Counted from the stretch's first letter, positions 18,592-28,060 are shown. The stretch: 64,000 nucleotides of DNA from Salinigranum rubrum (GCF_002906575.1 NZ_CP026309.1:3782001-3846000), one strand, 5' to 3'. Notes: generated by a model not told the origin, from the letters alone. Translations and numbers: made by a program.

Positions 18592-19575
18592 TCAGCCGTC
18601 GAGCGCGAGCGACGCCAAGAGCGCCTCTAGCTGGACGCGCTCGTTCGCGCCCTCTGCGATCCGGTAGTCGGCCTCGCCGATGCGCTCCATCAGGCGGGCC
18701 GCCTCTCTGTCCGCGAGGTCGAAGTCCCACACCGACCGATGCAGTTGGTCGATGATGTCGCCGCCGGCCATGCCGACGTCGTCGAGGAGCGTGGCGAGTT
18801 TCGCCCGCGCCGCCGGGAAGTCGCCGTCGACGGCGGCGCCGACCATCTCGCGGATGTCCTCGGGTCTGGCCGTGGAGGTGACGGTGAAGACGCCCTCCTC
18901 GTCGACGACCTCACCCGTCGTCGCCGCGGCCTGCAGCGCGTTGATTGCGCGGCGCATGTCGCCGTCGGCGTAGTAGACGAGGGCGTCGATGCCCTCGGCG
19001 GTGGTCTCGATTCCCTCCGCCGTGGCGATGTCCTCGACCTGTCTTCGGATGGCGTCCTCGGAGAGGGGCGAGAAGCGGAACACCGCACAGCGAGACTGGA
19101 TGGGGTCGATGATCTTCGAGGAGTAGTTACACGAGAGGATGAAGCGCGTCGTGTCGGAGAACTGCTCCATCGTCCGGCGGAGCGCGGACTGGGCGTCGTC
19201 GGTCAGCGAGTCGGCCTCGTCGAGGAAGATGAGCCGGTAGTCGTGGTCGCGGCTCATCTGCGAGCGCGCGAAGCTCTTGATGCGGTCGCGGACGACGTCG
19301 ATACCGCGCTCGTCGCTCGCGTTGAGTTCGAGGAAGTTGCCCCGCCAGTCGTCGCCGTACAGTTCCCGGGCGATGGCCGTCGCCGAGGTGGTTTTCCCGA
19401 CGCCGGCCGGCCCGGCGAACATCAGGTGCGGCAGGTCGTCGCGGTCGACGTACGACTGGAGGCGCTCGATGGTGTCCTCCTGCCCGTAGATGTCTTGCAG
19501 GGTTTGAGGCCGGTACTTCTCGATCCAGATCTCGCGGCCCGACGGCGAACTCGCATCCTGGGAGGCCTCGCTCAT
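18592..19575 (-). CDS. rfcS: replication factor C small subunit (clamp loader)
   Basis: 327 residues from ATG ([23 protein letters not shown]). It loads the PCNA sliding clamp onto DNA with ATP. Walker A is [11 protein letters not shown], Walker [12 protein letters not shown], sensor 1 [13 protein letters not shown] with the SRC motif (QSRCAVFRF), followed by the lid and the C-terminal collar domain. Length is standard and there is no intein. A TATA-like TTTATG 27-30 nt upstream of the start indicates a leaderless mRNA. It is divergent from samp2. Confidence 0.96.
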   Translation of the reverse strand: MSEASQDASSPSGREIWIEKYRPQTLQDIYGQEDTIERLQSYVDRDDLPHLMFAGPAGVGKTTSATAIARELYGDDWRGNFLELNASDERGIDVVRDRIKSFARSQMSRDHDYRLIFLDEADSLTDDAQSALRRTMEQFSDTTRFILSCNYSSKIIDPIQSRCAVFRFSPLSEDAIRRQVEDIATAEGIETTAEGIDALVYYADGDMRRAINALQAAATTGEVVDEEGVFTVTSTARPEDIREMVGAAVDGDFPAARAKLATLLDDVGMAGGDIIDQLHRSVWDFDLADREAARLMERIGEADYRIAEGANERVQLEALLASLALDG

Positions 19576-19597
19576 GTGCAATGGAGGGGCGTGTCGC

Positions 19598-19608
19598 CTC
19601 ATAAACTC
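19598..19608 (-). promoter_or_regulatory. leaderless promoter of rfcS
   Basis: On the minus strand GAGTTTATGAGG lies about 29 nt before the ATG at 19575, with no Shine-Dalgarno between. Confidence 0.45.
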
Positions 19609-19676
19609 CCCGAGACGACCGCCGGGAGGGGCGGGTGAGTCGAAGCCGATTTGCCCCTCGCTCCCCACCCGTGGGT

Positions 19677-19883
19677 ATGCGCGTCACATGCGACGTCGTC
19701 GGCGAGGGGAGTCGGGAGGTGGACCTCTCCGAGACGGCGACGTACGCCGACCTCGTCCGCGCGGTGGGGTACAGCGTCCACGAGGTGACCGTCCTCGTCG
19801 ACGGTCGGCCCGTCCCCGAGGACCGCACGGTCGACCCCGAGCGGGAGGACGTTCGAGTTCTCAGACTCGTGAAGGGTGGCTAG
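19677..19883 (+). CDS. samp2: ubiquitin-like small archaeal modifier protein 2
   Basis: 68 residues with a beta-grasp fold ending in the required Gly-Gly ([10 protein letters not shown]). The sequence closely follows haloarchaeal SAMP2 ([23 protein letters not shown]). SAMP2 is adenylated and thiocarboxylated by UbaA, then either attached to target lysines or used as sulfur donor for tRNA thiolation (known of family). The ATG at 19677 is preferred over in-frame upstream starts because it gives the conserved N terminus. It is divergent from rfcS. A JAMM-like protein, the family of SAMP-removing proteases, lies at 53.3 kb but is not linked. Confidence 0.92.
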   Translation: MRVTCDVVGEGSREVDLSETATYADLVRAVGYSVHEVTVLVDGRPVPEDRTVDPEREDVRVLRLVKGG

Positions 19884-20104
19884 CTCGGACCGCCGACCGG
19901 CACGCGGCGAGCTATCGAACCCCGTGACAACACACCACATACGTATCGGACGTGTCACCGTCGTCGTCGACGGAAGGGATGTCGAACACGCAGTGAGTGT
20001 GCGGTCGGGCCGCGAACGACAGACGTCGGGTCGGGAGCGGTGTGTGTGGCGCTCGCGCTGCCGGAGAGGGAAAGGACGATACCGGGGGCCGTCGTTGGGG
20101 TGGT

Positions 20105-20481
20105 ATGAACCGCGACACCCGGACCCGCGTCGATGAGGTGATGTCGACACCGCTGGAGACCATCTCGGCGTCGGCGTCCGTCACCGAGGCCGCACAGGCG
20201 ATGCGCGACCACGCGATCAGCGCCCTCGTCGTGACGAGCAGTCCGCCGGGTATCGTCACCAGCACCGACGTGCTCGGCGTCGTCGCCGACGGTCGCGACC
20301 CGGCGGAGACGGCCGTCAGCGAGGTCATGACCGCCGGCGTCGAGTCCATCCCGCCGGACCTCCTCATCGAGGAGGTGGCCGCGATGATGACGAGCCTCGG
20401 CATCAAGCACCTCCCGGTCGTCTCGGGGACGACTACGTCGGGATGGTCTCGTCGACGGACGTCACTGCCGAACTCGCCTGA
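20105..20481 (+). pseudogene. CBS-domain protein, split by a one-base deletion
   Basis: About 125 residues if one base is restored. Two CBS motifs are evident: MSTPLETISASASVTEAAQAM to SALVVTSSPPGIVTSTDVLG, and MTAGVESIPPDLLIEEVAAMM to GIKHLPVVSG. After GGGG at 20425-20428 the frame is lost. Adding one G gives DDYVGMVSSTDVTAELA-stop, the expected end, at 20481. CBS pairs bind adenosyl ligands and regulate partners. The shift may be a sequence error (see finding on homopolymers). Confidence 0.85.
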
Positions 20482-20493
20482 ATGGGGTAAGAG

Positions 20494-21660
20494 TCAGGAC
20501 GACTCGGCCGTCGGTCGGACGGAGACGGAGACCCCGTCGTCGCTCACGGCGACGACGATGGGGCCGTTCGGGGCACACCGGACCCAGTTGTACCGGTCGG
20601 TCTCGCTCCCGATTTCGACCTCGAACCGGAACGGCCCGGCCGGGTCGACCGCCGAGGGGACCGTCTCGACCTCGCGCGGGTCGAGTTCGAAGACGCGCTC
20701 GAACAGCGTCTCGTCGCCGGTCAGCACCCGGACGACGACGCGGCGCGCGCGGTCGGTCTCGTTTCGGACCTGCACGTCGTGGTCGGCGTAGCCACAGCGG
20801 AACGTCGGGGTTTCGGCGACTGAGGCGTAGAGCGTGGTCCGCACGCTCGGCTGCCAGTCGTAGATGGCCTCCCCGTCGGGGGTGCGGACGACGACGTCGT
20901 ACCGCCGGTTTGCCGGGGAGACCGGGACGAGGAGGCGGACGTCGGCCGGGAGGACGAACGTCGACGCGAAGTGGAGGGTGCCGGCCTGCCAGACGTGGAG
21001 CCTCACCCGTCTGGACTCGGTGGCGTCGTTGTCGAGCGCGAGCGCCGGGACGCGCCCCAGCGCCGCGGCGACGTCGAGGTCGGCGGGGACGTCGTACGCG
21101 ACGACCTGATCGCCGTCTCCGTCGTCATCGCCGTCGGTCACCGCGAACGCGCAGTCGGTGAGACAGAGCACGGGACGCCGGAACGAGAGGCCCGGTGTGA
21201 GGTCGACCCAGAGGTCGTCGAGTTCTTCGCTGACGTCCCACTCGTACCGGCCTCGGTCGCCGTCGGCCGTCTCGACGAGCACGTCGTACGTTCCCGCCGT
21301 CGCGAGGAGGTCCGGGAACGAGGCCGTCTCGCCCGCCGGAACCGGGGCGCTGTCGGCGAACACCTCTCTCTCGTCGTCGGACACGACCGCCGTCAGGAAC
21401 CGCTCCGTCGACCCGAGGTTGCGGACATGGACGCCGCGCGGGCGGTCGAGGAGCGGTGCGTCGGCGGTGTGGTACGGTTCGGCCGTCGTCGAGGCGCTCG
21501 TCGCGACCGAGGAGGGTGACGACCGTGGGCCTCCCGACTCCGGGGACGAGGCGGCCTCCGCGGGGGTCGTCGCGTTCGAACCGACGAGCGCGTTACACCC
21601 CGAGAGCGAGCCGAGGCCGACCGTCCCGAGGAGGGCGCGGAGTGCCGAGCGACGGCGCAT
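20494..21660 (-). CDS. Tat-type lipoprotein, beta-sandwich-rich
   Basis: 388 residues from ATG. The N terminus MRRRSALRALLGTVGLGSLSGC has a twin-arginine start and a lipobox ending in Cys 22, so export by Tat and lipid anchoring is expected. A Thr/Ser/Pro-rich linker follows, then repeated short beta-domains (RGVHVRNLGSTERFLTAVV; SRRVRLHVWQAGTLHFAS; HDVQVRNETDRARRVVV) that look like tandem immunoglobulin-like sandwiches. It is probably a cell-surface protein of unknown role. The gene ends 12 nt from the convergent CBS gene. Confidence 0.8.
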   Translation of the reverse strand: MRRRSALRALLGTVGLGSLSGCNALVGSNATTPAEAASSPESGGPRSSPSSVATSASTTAEPYHTADAPLLDRPRGVHVRNLGSTERFLTAVVSDDEREVFADSAPVPAGETASFPDLLATAGTYDVLVETADGDRGRYEWDVSEELDDLWVDLTPGLSFRRPVLCLTDCAFAVTDGDDDGDGDQVVAYDVPADLDVAAALGRVPALALDNDATESRRVRLHVWQAGTLHFASTFVLPADVRLLVPVSPANRRYDVVVRTPDGEAIYDWQPSVRTTLYASVAETPTFRCGYADHDVQVRNETDRARRVVVRVLTGDETLFERVFELDPREVETVPSAVDPAGPFRFEVEIGSETDRYNWVRCAPNGPIVVAVSDDGVSVSVRPTAESS

Positions 21661-21820
21661 CGTTCCCGTATTCGAGTCGGTACGGATGTAGGTGTCGCCG
21701 CCCGGTTCGGAGCGCTCTATCGGGCTCTGTACTGGTCCTGTGGGGACGTTTCGAGAGGGTACGACTCGTGAGGTCGGTGGCCGAATCGGTTTTGTTTCCG
21801 GCGTCACTCGAAGGAAACGT

Positions 21821-22836
21821 ATGTCCGACACCATGCGAGCGGTCGTCGTCCCCGAACCGGGCGCGGACTTCGAACTCAGAGAGCAGGAGGTCCCCGAACC
21901 GGGACCCGACGAGGTCCGCGTCGCCGTCGACGCCTGCGGCATCTGCTACAGCGACAGCTACGTGAAGGAGGGGGGTTCCCGGGCATCGAGTACCCGCGGG
22001 TCCCGGGTCACGAAATCGCCGGCCGCGTCGACAGCGTCGGCGACCGCATCACGGACTGGAGCGAGGGGGAGCGGGTCGGCGTCGGCTGGCACGGCGGGCA
22101 CTGTTTCACCTGCGAGCCGTGTCGACGCGGGCAGTTCCTCCAGTGTCAGGAGGGACAGATCACGGGCATCAGCTTCGACGGCGGCTACGCCGAGTACGCG
22201 ACGGTCCCGGCGGAGGCGCTCGCGCGCATGCCCGAGAGCCTCGCGAGCGTCGACGCCGCCCCGCTGCTCTGTGCGGGCGTCACGACGTTCAACGCCCTGC
22301 GGAACACCGGCGCGCGACCGGGCGACCTCGTCGCCGTCCAGGGTATCGGCGGCCTGGGCCACCTCGGCGTCCAGTACGCCCACGCGGCGGGGTTCGAGAC
22401 GGTCGCGCTGTCGCACAGTTCCGACAAGCGGGACCTGGCGCTCGAACTCGGCGCGGACCACTTCGTCGACAGCTCCGCCGAGGACCCCGCGGAGGCGCTT
22501 CAGGAACTCGGCGGCGCGCGCGTGGTTCTCGGCACGGCACCCGTCGCCGACGCGGTCGAGTCCGTCGTCGGCGGCCTCGGCATCGACGGCGAACTCGTGA
22601 TGGTCGGCATCCCCCACGAGGAGGTGGGCGTCGACGTCCAGCAGCTCGTCATGGGCCGGAGCGCCGTCGAGGGGTGGGCGTCCGGTCACGCTCGGGACTC
22701 ACAGGACGCCCTGGAGTTCAGCGCGCTCCGCGACGTGACGCCCGAAATCGAGACCTACTCGCTCGAAGACGCCGAGGAAGCGTACGACCGGATGATGGCG
22801 AACGAGGCGCGGTTCCGGGTCGTCCTCGAACCCTGA
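21821..22836 (+). pseudogene. zinc-type MDR alcohol dehydrogenase, split by a one-base deletion
   Basis: With one base restored the product is about 338 residues of a medium-chain zinc dehydrogenase. MRAVVVPEPGADFELREQ and ACGICYSDSYVKEGG are in the first frame. After G6 at 21970-21975 the other frame continues with FPGIEYPRVPGHEIAG (zinc ligand region), GGHCFTCEPC (structural zinc), the Rossmann GIGGLGHLGVQYA and the C-terminal domain to 22836. A seventh G restores the frame exactly. This could be a sequencing error, a recent mutation or a phase-variable G tract. A second, truncated MDR copy lies at 2.7-3.1 kb. Confidence 0.88.
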
Positions 22837-22943
22837 ACGGAGCCCCGCGTATTTCCCATCCGCGGACGAACACGGAGCAGTGACCGACGACAGAGGCCGA
22901 CGGTGTTCCCCGCGAGGACGCCGTCGACCGGGAGAACACGCGT

Positions 22944-23354
22944 ATGACCGGGAACGAGCCGATACTGGGTGATGACGGGCCGGACGTTCGGGTCCGCCAG
23001 GCGCGCGAGGGCGACATCCTCGCCGTTCTCCGGGTGGTCGAGGGCGCGATGCTCGAAGTGGGCGCGAACCAGGTGCGGCGGCGGACCGAGTCGGGAGGAG
23101 TGCTCGTCGCCGAGCGGGGTGGAAGAGTGGTCGGCGCGCTCGTCCGTGACGGCGAGCACGTCGAGGCCATCGCGGTCCATCCACAGCAGCGAGGGTCGGG
23201 CGTGGGCAGCCGACTCATCGAACGGGTGCTCGAAGAGATGGGTCGGGTGACGGCCGAGTTCCGCGCGGAGGTGCGGCCCTTCTACGAGTCGCTGGGGTTC
23301 GACATCGAGGAGCGAGCGGGGGAGAAGCGACTGTGGGGCGAACGCGAGCGGTGA
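22944..23354 (+). CDS. GNAT family N-acetyltransferase
   Basis: 136 residues. The acetyl-CoA site VEAIAVHPQQRGSGVGSRLIERVLEEM at about residues 73-99 is a clear motif A, and FYESLGFDIEERAGEKRLW is the usual C-terminal strand. Substrate unknown. The N terminus is slightly long and the ATG at 22944 is the best start. It follows the dehydrogenase on the same strand after 107 nt. Confidence 0.85.
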   Translation: MTGNEPILGDDGPDVRVRQAREGDILAVLRVVEGAMLEVGANQVRRRTESGGVLVAERGGRVVGALVRDGEHVEAIAVHPQQRGSGVGSRLIERVLEEMGRVTAEFRAEVRPFYESLGFDIEERAGEKRLWGERER

Positions 23355-23564
23355 GCGTGTTCGGTGTGTGAGTCGGTGAGAGGGTATCAGGGGAAGTGTT
23401 GGCCGAGTGAGAGCGGGGACGGTGACCACTGTGGGACACGGGCGCGGTGGTGTCGTGCGGTCACGCTCGCGCTCACCACCACACGACCGAATCCACTCGC
23501 GACTGCCGATACGCACACCGAATACACAGGACAGGTCACGAAAACCGACGACAGCGCCGACCGT

Positions 23565-24938
23565 TCAGACCAGCGGTTCGACGAGGTCGCGACCGGCGTC
23601 CAGCAGTTCCTCGATCCGTTCCTCGCTCGACGCCTCGGCGTACACTCGCAGCACCGGTTCGGTCCCCGAGGGACGCACGAGGAGCCACGAGCCGTCGTCT
23701 AAGAGGAGTTTGAACCCGTCGAGGGTGACGACCTTCGCGATTTCACGTCCGGCGACCGTCTCGGGCAGTTCCGATTCGAGGTCCGAGAGGACGCGCTCTT
23801 TCTCCGAGTCGGGACAGTCGACCGATATCTTGTCCGCGACGATGTCGCCGTGCGTCTCCAGGAGGCGGTCGACGCGGGCGTCGAACGGGTCCTCGCTGGC
23901 GATGGCCGCGCCCAGAAGCCCCATGAGGACGCCGTCCTTCTCGCGGATGTGGCCGCGGATCGAGAAGCCGCCCGACTCCTCGCCGCCGACGAGCGCGTCG
24001 TGTTCTTTCATCCCCTGTGCGACCCACTTGAAGCCGACCGGCGTCTCGAACACTTCCTGCCCGTGGGCCTCGGCGATGCGGTCGATGAGGAACGTCGTCG
24101 ACACGGTCCTGATGGCCGGCCCGGAGTCCGACTCGAGCAGGTAGTCGTACAGCGCGGCGAAGAAGAGGTTCTCGTCTAACTTCCCCCGCTCGGGCGTGAC
24201 GAACGCGACCCGGTCGGCGTCGCCGTCGTTCGCCACGCCGAGGTCGGCGTCGTGCTCGTCGACCGCCTCCTCCAGTCCGACGAGGTTCTCCGCGCTCGGT
24301 TCGGGGTGTGCGCCGCCGAACGTCGGGTCGTCCTCACAGCGCAGTCTGACGACGTCGGCCCCGGCCGATTCGAGCAGCGCGTCCGTGACGCCGCGACCAC
24401 TTCCATGAATCGCGTCGTACACGACCGTGACTCCCGAGAGGTCGGCGTCGACGAGCGAGCGGGCGTGCTCGGCGTGGACGGCGACGAGGTCTTCCCGCCT
24501 GATTTCGCCGTGTTCTTCCTCGGGCAGGAGGTCGGGTTCGCGGAGGTTCGCCTCTATCTTCTCCGTCACCTCGGGGAGCGCGGGTGCGCCGTCGCTCGGA
24601 ATGAACTTCACGCCGTTGTACTCCGGGGGGTTGTGCGACGCGGTCAGCATGAGCGCGCCGGAACAGCCGCGGTCGACGATGTTGTACGCCGTGACCGGTG
24701 TCGGACAGTCCCGCTCCGGGAGGACGACGTCGAACCCGTTGCCCGACAGCACCTCAGCGAGCGAGTCGGCGAACCCCGGCGAGGACTCGCGCGCGTCGTA
24801 CCCCACGAGGACCGGGTCGTCGAACCCTTCCTCGGAGAGGTAGTCCGCGACGGCCTGGCCGACGACCCGCACCCGGTCGTCGGTGAACGTGTCCAGCGTG
24901 GCGCGCCACCCGTCAGTACCGAAGGAAATCGCGTCCAT
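23565..24938 (-). CDS. phosphoglucomutase/phosphomannomutase family protein
   Basis: 457 residues. It interconverts hexose 1- and 6-phosphates through a phosphoserine enzyme. TASHNPPEYNGVKF holds the active Ser, NDGDADRVAF the metal-binding loop, GGEESGGFSIRGH the sugar-binding loop and RPSGTEPVLRVYAEA the phosphate-binding loop of domain 4. All four domains are complete. The substrate could be glucose, mannose or glucosamine phosphate; haloarchaea have several paralogues. The ATG at 24938 gives the conserved MDAISFGTDGWRA start. Confidence 0.93.
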   Translation of the reverse strand: MDAISFGTDGWRATLDTFTDDRVRVVGQAVADYLSEEGFDDPVLVGYDARESSPGFADSLAEVLSGNGFDVVLPERDCPTPVTAYNIVDRGCSGALMLTASHNPPEYNGVKFIPSDGAPALPEVTEKIEANLREPDLLPEEEHGEIRREDLVAVHAEHARSLVDADLSGVTVVYDAIHGSGRGVTDALLESAGADVVRLRCEDDPTFGGAHPEPSAENLVGLEEAVDEHDADLGVANDGDADRVAFVTPERGKLDENLFFAALYDYLLESDSGPAIRTVSTTFLIDRIAEAHGQEVFETPVGFKWVAQGMKEHDALVGGEESGGFSIRGHIREKDGVLMGLLGAAIASEDPFDARVDRLLETHGDIVADKISVDCPDSEKERVLSDLESELPETVAGREIAKVVTLDGFKLLLDDGSWLLVRPSGTEPVLRVYAEASSEERIEELLDAGRDLVEPLV

Positions 24939-25056
24939 ACGACCCACTCCGCGGGACCGACCTAAAAAGTATGCCAGTCGACAGCACGGCGTCTCCGGGG
25001 GAGCGCGTTCCGGCGCACACGGTGCGCTTTTCTCCGACTCTCACATAGGGAGGGCG

Positions 25057-25596
25057 ATGTCCATCCGTCTCGTCGCTATCAGCGGGAGCCGCCGCGACGG
25101 CAGCTACACGAAGCAGGCGCTCGAACACGTCCTCCGGCGGGCCCGCGACGCCGGCGCCGAGACGACCCTGCTCGACCTCGGAGCCGTCGACCTCCCCCTC
25201 TATCACCCGGACCTCTCGACATCGGAGCGCGGTGACGCCGCGGAGGCGCTCCGGCTGGTTCGGGAGGCCGACGCCGTCCTGCTCGGGTCGCCGGTCTACC
25301 ACGACTCGTACTCCTCGACGTTCAAGAACTTCCACGACTACTGTGGCTTCGACGAGTACGACCGAACGGTGGTGGGACTGGTCGCCGTCGCCGGGGGTGG
25401 GTCGTACGGGAGCACGTTCGAACACATGCGGTCGACGGTGCGCGGCGTCCACGGACTCGTGGTCCCGCGACAGGTCGGCATCCGGCGGGCGCGGACGAAG
25501 TTCGCCGAGGGAGAGGTGACGGACGAGGGAATCGAAGAGCGCCTCGACGCGCTCGCGGAGCAGGTCGTCGACTACGCCGAACGGCTTCGGCGGTGA
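25057..25596 (+). CDS. NADPH-dependent FMN reductase (flavodoxin-like)
   Basis: 179 residues. SGSRRDGSYTKQALEHVL is the FMN-phosphate loop at the N terminus and LGSPVYHDSYSSTFKNFHDYC the isoalloxazine-binding loop; VAVAGGGSYGSTF is the third flavin loop. This is the family of NAD(P)H-dependent FMN or azo reductases. It is divergent from the phosphohexomutase. The longer in-frame extension upstream is not supported. Confidence 0.9.
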   Translation: MSIRLVAISGSRRDGSYTKQALEHVLRRARDAGAETTLLDLGAVDLPLYHPDLSTSERGDAAEALRLVREADAVLLGSPVYHDSYSSTFKNFHDYCGFDEYDRTVVGLVAVAGGGSYGSTFEHMRSTVRGVHGLVVPRQVGIRRARTKFAEGEVTDEGIEERLDALAEQVVDYAERLRR

Positions 25597-25676
25597 ACAG
25601 TCGAGCGAGTCGGAAGACGAAAACGACCGTCTGAGTCTCCCCAGCGGCTTTTGTCGTCGGTGATTCACCATCGCGT

Positions 25677-26288
25677 ATGCAGACAGGCGCAGTCCCCGCG
25701 CTCGCACTGGCGACGCTGCTCCTGTGCGCCGGCTGTCTGGGTGCGCCGAGCGGGACACCCGTTCCGGACGGCTCGGCCGAGGCGACTCCTACCGGGACGG
25801 CGACGACACCGACACCCACGGCGAAACCGACGCCCACGCCCACGCCCACCTCGCTCGATTCGCTCCCCTCCCCCGCTCGCTGTCTCACCGACGCCGTCCC
25901 ACGCCTGAGGGCTGTCGACGGCGTCGAGCCATCGACGTACCCCGAACCGCCCGCAGAGCAGACGCGGGAGGCCGTGGTGGGGTGGGTGCAGGCGTTCGAA
26001 ATCGCGTACTTCCGGAACGCGATGCTGGTCGACGCGGCGGGGGACGAGGAGAACCTCACGCGCGTCAGCGCGAGCGCGGAGGTCCGCGCGGTGAACCGAA
26101 CGCCCGAGGGGTACGCCGTCCGACTCAGTGACTTCGGGGCGACGAACTACGCCTCGGGCATCCACGGCGACCACTGGGCGGACGTCGGCTACGTCGTCAC
26201 CGAGACGCGGCTGGTTCGCGTGCCGCTGGACGACCGGAGCGACCCTGTCCGCGCCAGCGCGGGAACCGTCGTCGTGGGGTGTGAGTGA
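25677..26288 (+). CDS. lipoprotein of unknown function
   Basis: 203 residues. A short signal (AVPALALATLLLCAGC) ends with a lipobox Cys at about residue 19, then a Thr/Pro-rich linker (PTPTAKPTPTPTPTS) and a folded domain of about 140 residues with TREAVVGWVQAFEIAYFRNAML and a beta-rich C terminus. The fold resembles small NTF2-like domains, but this is only a guess. It is likely attached to the outer face of the membrane. Confidence 0.8.
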   Translation: MQTGAVPALALATLLLCAGCLGAPSGTPVPDGSAEATPTGTATTPTPTAKPTPTPTPTSLDSLPSPARCLTDAVPRLRAVDGVEPSTYPEPPAEQTREAVVGWVQAFEIAYFRNAMLVDAAGDEENLTRVSASAEVRAVNRTPEGYAVRLSDFGATNYASGIHGDHWADVGYVVTETRLVRVPLDDRSDPVRASAGTVVVGCE

Positions 26289-26294
26289 ACGCGG

Positions 26295-26573
26295 TCACGC
26301 CGGCGGCTCCTCGGCGAGCACGCGCTCGACGTCCGTCTCGACGGCGAGCCGTCGCTTCCGGTCGTGAGAGAGTCGCTTGAGCGCGTACTCGCGGGACATC
26401 GCCGCCGAGCGGGAGTCGAACGCCTCGACGTGGACCAGTTCGACGGGCGTTCGTCCCCGGGTGTACTTCGCCCCCTCGCCCGCGTCGTGTTCGGCCTCCC
26501 GACGGCGCGGGTCGGTCGTGTAGCCCGCGTAGTACGACCCGTCCGCACACCGGAGGAGGTACGCGTAGTGCAC
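26295..26573 (-). CDS. GIY-YIG nuclease-superfamily protein
   Basis: 92 residues from GTG. HYAYLLRCADGSYYAGYT is the YIG-type strand pair, with the conserved Arg in TDPRRREAEHDAGEGAKYTRGRTPVEL, and the C-terminal helix MSREYALKRLSHDRKRRL. The single-domain form (UPF0213/UvrC-like) is widespread and its substrate is not known. It ends 6 nt from the convergent lipoprotein gene. Confidence 0.9.
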   Translation of the reverse strand: MHYAYLLRCADGSYYAGYTTDPRRREAEHDAGEGAKYTRGRTPVELVHVEAFDSRSAAMSREYALKRLSHDRKRRLAVETDVERVLAEEPPA

Positions 26574-26664
26574 ACTCGGAGGAGAGACCGGAGGCTCCTC
26601 AAGCTTTCTGGGAGTGCGGCCGCAGGAAAGTGGCTTCGCGTGGTGGTCGTTCGCGACTCAGCGG

Positions 26665-26814
26665 TCATGCATTGCGGGTCCGATTCCGTGCAACCTCCGC
26701 GATACCAGCGTTCGCCGAACAGTTTGGACAGGCGAGGACTCGCCCGATTTCGTCGGCGAACACGCGCGCGAAGCGCTCGGAGATGTGCGACCCGCAGTGG
26801 TCGCAACTTGGCAT
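26665..26814 (-). CDS. small zinc-finger protein, DUF7563 type
   Basis: 49 residues: MPSCDHCGSHISERFARVFA followed by a second CxxC (LACPNCSANAGIAEVA). Two CxxC pairs form a zinc ribbon. The residues GSHxSERFARVFADExGRxLACPxCSANAGIAEVARxR are shared by a very conserved haloarchaeal family of unknown role. The gene overlaps larger spurious frames in other phases but is clearly real by conservation pattern. It is preceded by a structured spacer towards larB. Confidence 0.85.
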   Translation of the reverse strand: MPSCDHCGSHISERFARVFADEIGRVLACPNCSANAGIAEVARNRTRNA

Positions 26815-26875
26815 CGTGTGCGCCCGGCAACCACCTGTGCCGGTGGACGTTCGTTCGGGTTGCGCCGTAATAGGG

Positions 26876-26982
26876 CTTCGCGCGCACGCGCGAAGAGTGC
26901 CCGTTCGTCCAATTGTCCCCGGAGGGACACGACGATTGGAATCGAACCGGGGGGCGAAGACGCGAGAGACTGGACGAACGAA
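26876..26982. repeat. nested inverted repeats upstream of the zinc-finger gene
   Basis: CTTCGCGCG-CA-CGCGCGAAG at 26876-26895 is a perfect 9-bp stem. TGTCCC-CGGA-GGGACA at 26914-26929 is a 6-bp hairpin, itself flanked by CCAAT at 26909-26913 and ATTGG at 26935-26939. GTTCGTCCA near 26903 and TGGACGAAC near 26974 make an outer 9-bp arm. The block could be a structured leader, a processing site or a remnant of a mobile sequence. Confidence 0.6.
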
Positions 26983-26989
26983 GCCCCGG

Positions 26990-27760
26990 TCAGTTCGAGC
27001 CCTCCCCCGACCGGGCGGCGTCGACGGCGCGGGCGACGAGGCCGGCCTGTGCGCCCGCGACGAAGCCGGCGTCGACGTTGACGACCGAGAGGACGGTACA
27101 GGACTGGAGCATCCCCGCGAGCGCCGCCTCGCCGTCGCCGCCGAAGCCGTAGCCCGTCGAGACGGGGAGGCCGACGACCGGCGTGTCGACGAGTCCGGCG
27201 ACGACTGTCGGGAGCGCGCCCTCGCGGCCGGCCGCGACGACGACGACGTCCGCGGCGCGGATGGGGTCGAGCACGTCGAGAATTCGGCCCAGGTGAGCGA
27301 CGCCGACGTCTTCGAGCCACTCGACGGTCGCACCCATCTCGCGGGCGACGACGCTCGCCTCGCCCGCGACGGGGGCGTCGGAGGTCCCCGCGGTGACGAC
27401 GGCCACCGTCGCGTCGAGCGCGGGCGCGTCGAAGTCGGGGGCGTGGGCGACGAGCGTCCGCGCGCGCTCGTCGTAGTCGATGTCGACCGGGTCCGGGAGG
27501 CCGGCTTCGACGGCCTGTGCGGTCTCGCTGTCGACGCGGGTGACGACGGCGCGTCGCGTCGTCTCGACGCTCGTCGCGGCCAGGTCGGCGGTCTCCGTCG
27601 GCGTCTTCCCCTCTGCCAGAATCGCCTCCGGGACGCCCCGCCGGGTCTCGCGGGCGGCGTCGAAGCGTCCCGCCTCCGTCGTCGCGTAGCCGCGCAGCCG
27701 TGCCTCTGCAGCCTCGGGCGAGAGGTCGCCCGCCGCGACCGCATCGAGGATGTCTCGCAT
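26990..27760 (-). CDS. larB: LarB-type nickel-pincer cofactor carboxylase
   Basis: 256 residues from ATG (MRDILDAVAAGDLSPEAAEARLRGY). LarB carboxylates the pyridinium ring of nicotinic acid adenine dinucleotide and cleaves it, the first step of nickel-pincer cofactor synthesis for lactate racemase-like enzymes. The C-terminal part is AIR-carboxylase-like: AVVTAGTSDAPVAGEA, VGVAHLGRILD, GREGALPTVVAGLVDTPVVGLPVSTGYG. larC and larE are not in the window. An in-frame GTG 9 codons upstream is possible. Confidence 0.88.
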   Translation of the reverse strand: MRDILDAVAAGDLSPEAAEARLRGYATTEAGRFDAARETRRGVPEAILAEGKTPTETADLAATSVETTRRAVVTRVDSETAQAVEAGLPDPVDIDYDERARTLVAHAPDFDAPALDATVAVVTAGTSDAPVAGEASVVAREMGATVEWLEDVGVAHLGRILDVLDPIRAADVVVVAAGREGALPTVVAGLVDTPVVGLPVSTGYGFGGDGEAALAGMLQSCTVLSVVNVDAGFVAGAQAGLVARAVDAARSGEGSN

Positions 27761-27867
27761 ACCGCACCGTCGAGGCTCGGCGGTCACATAGGTGTCGTTC
27801 CGCCACGCCGACGCCCTGCCCTGCGCCGACGGGGACGCACCGGAACGGCGACGACAACGCCCACAAA

Positions 27868-28060
27868 CCTTATGTTGGTTGATACTAACCGACTCGGTCG
27901 GCCTCGACAGCGTGCCGATTTCGGGGTCGAACGAGGACTGACACCCCCGTTATCGGGCATAGTATATAAATCCAGCCCCCCGAAAAGCGGAATTCGACCG
28001 ACACACCGGCAGAGACCGTCGTTTGGGGAAATCTTATTAATAAGGGGCTAGTACTGTACC
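27868..28060 (+). promoter_or_regulatory. promoter region of the histone-fold gene with palindrome
   Basis: The 304-bp gap between larB and the histone-fold gene contains GGTTGATACTAACC near 27876-27889 (4-bp arms), a TATA-like AGTATATAAATCC near 27969-27981, and the perfect 12-bp palindrome CTTATTAATAAG at 28033-28044, about 27 nt before the ATG at 28065. The last is both the likely TATA box and a possible operator. No gene is seen in the gap. Confidence 0.6.

Noticed and set aside
26990-27866. A 402-codon minus-strand frame covering larB and beyond
   Set aside because: Arg/Gly-rich shadow of larB in another phase.
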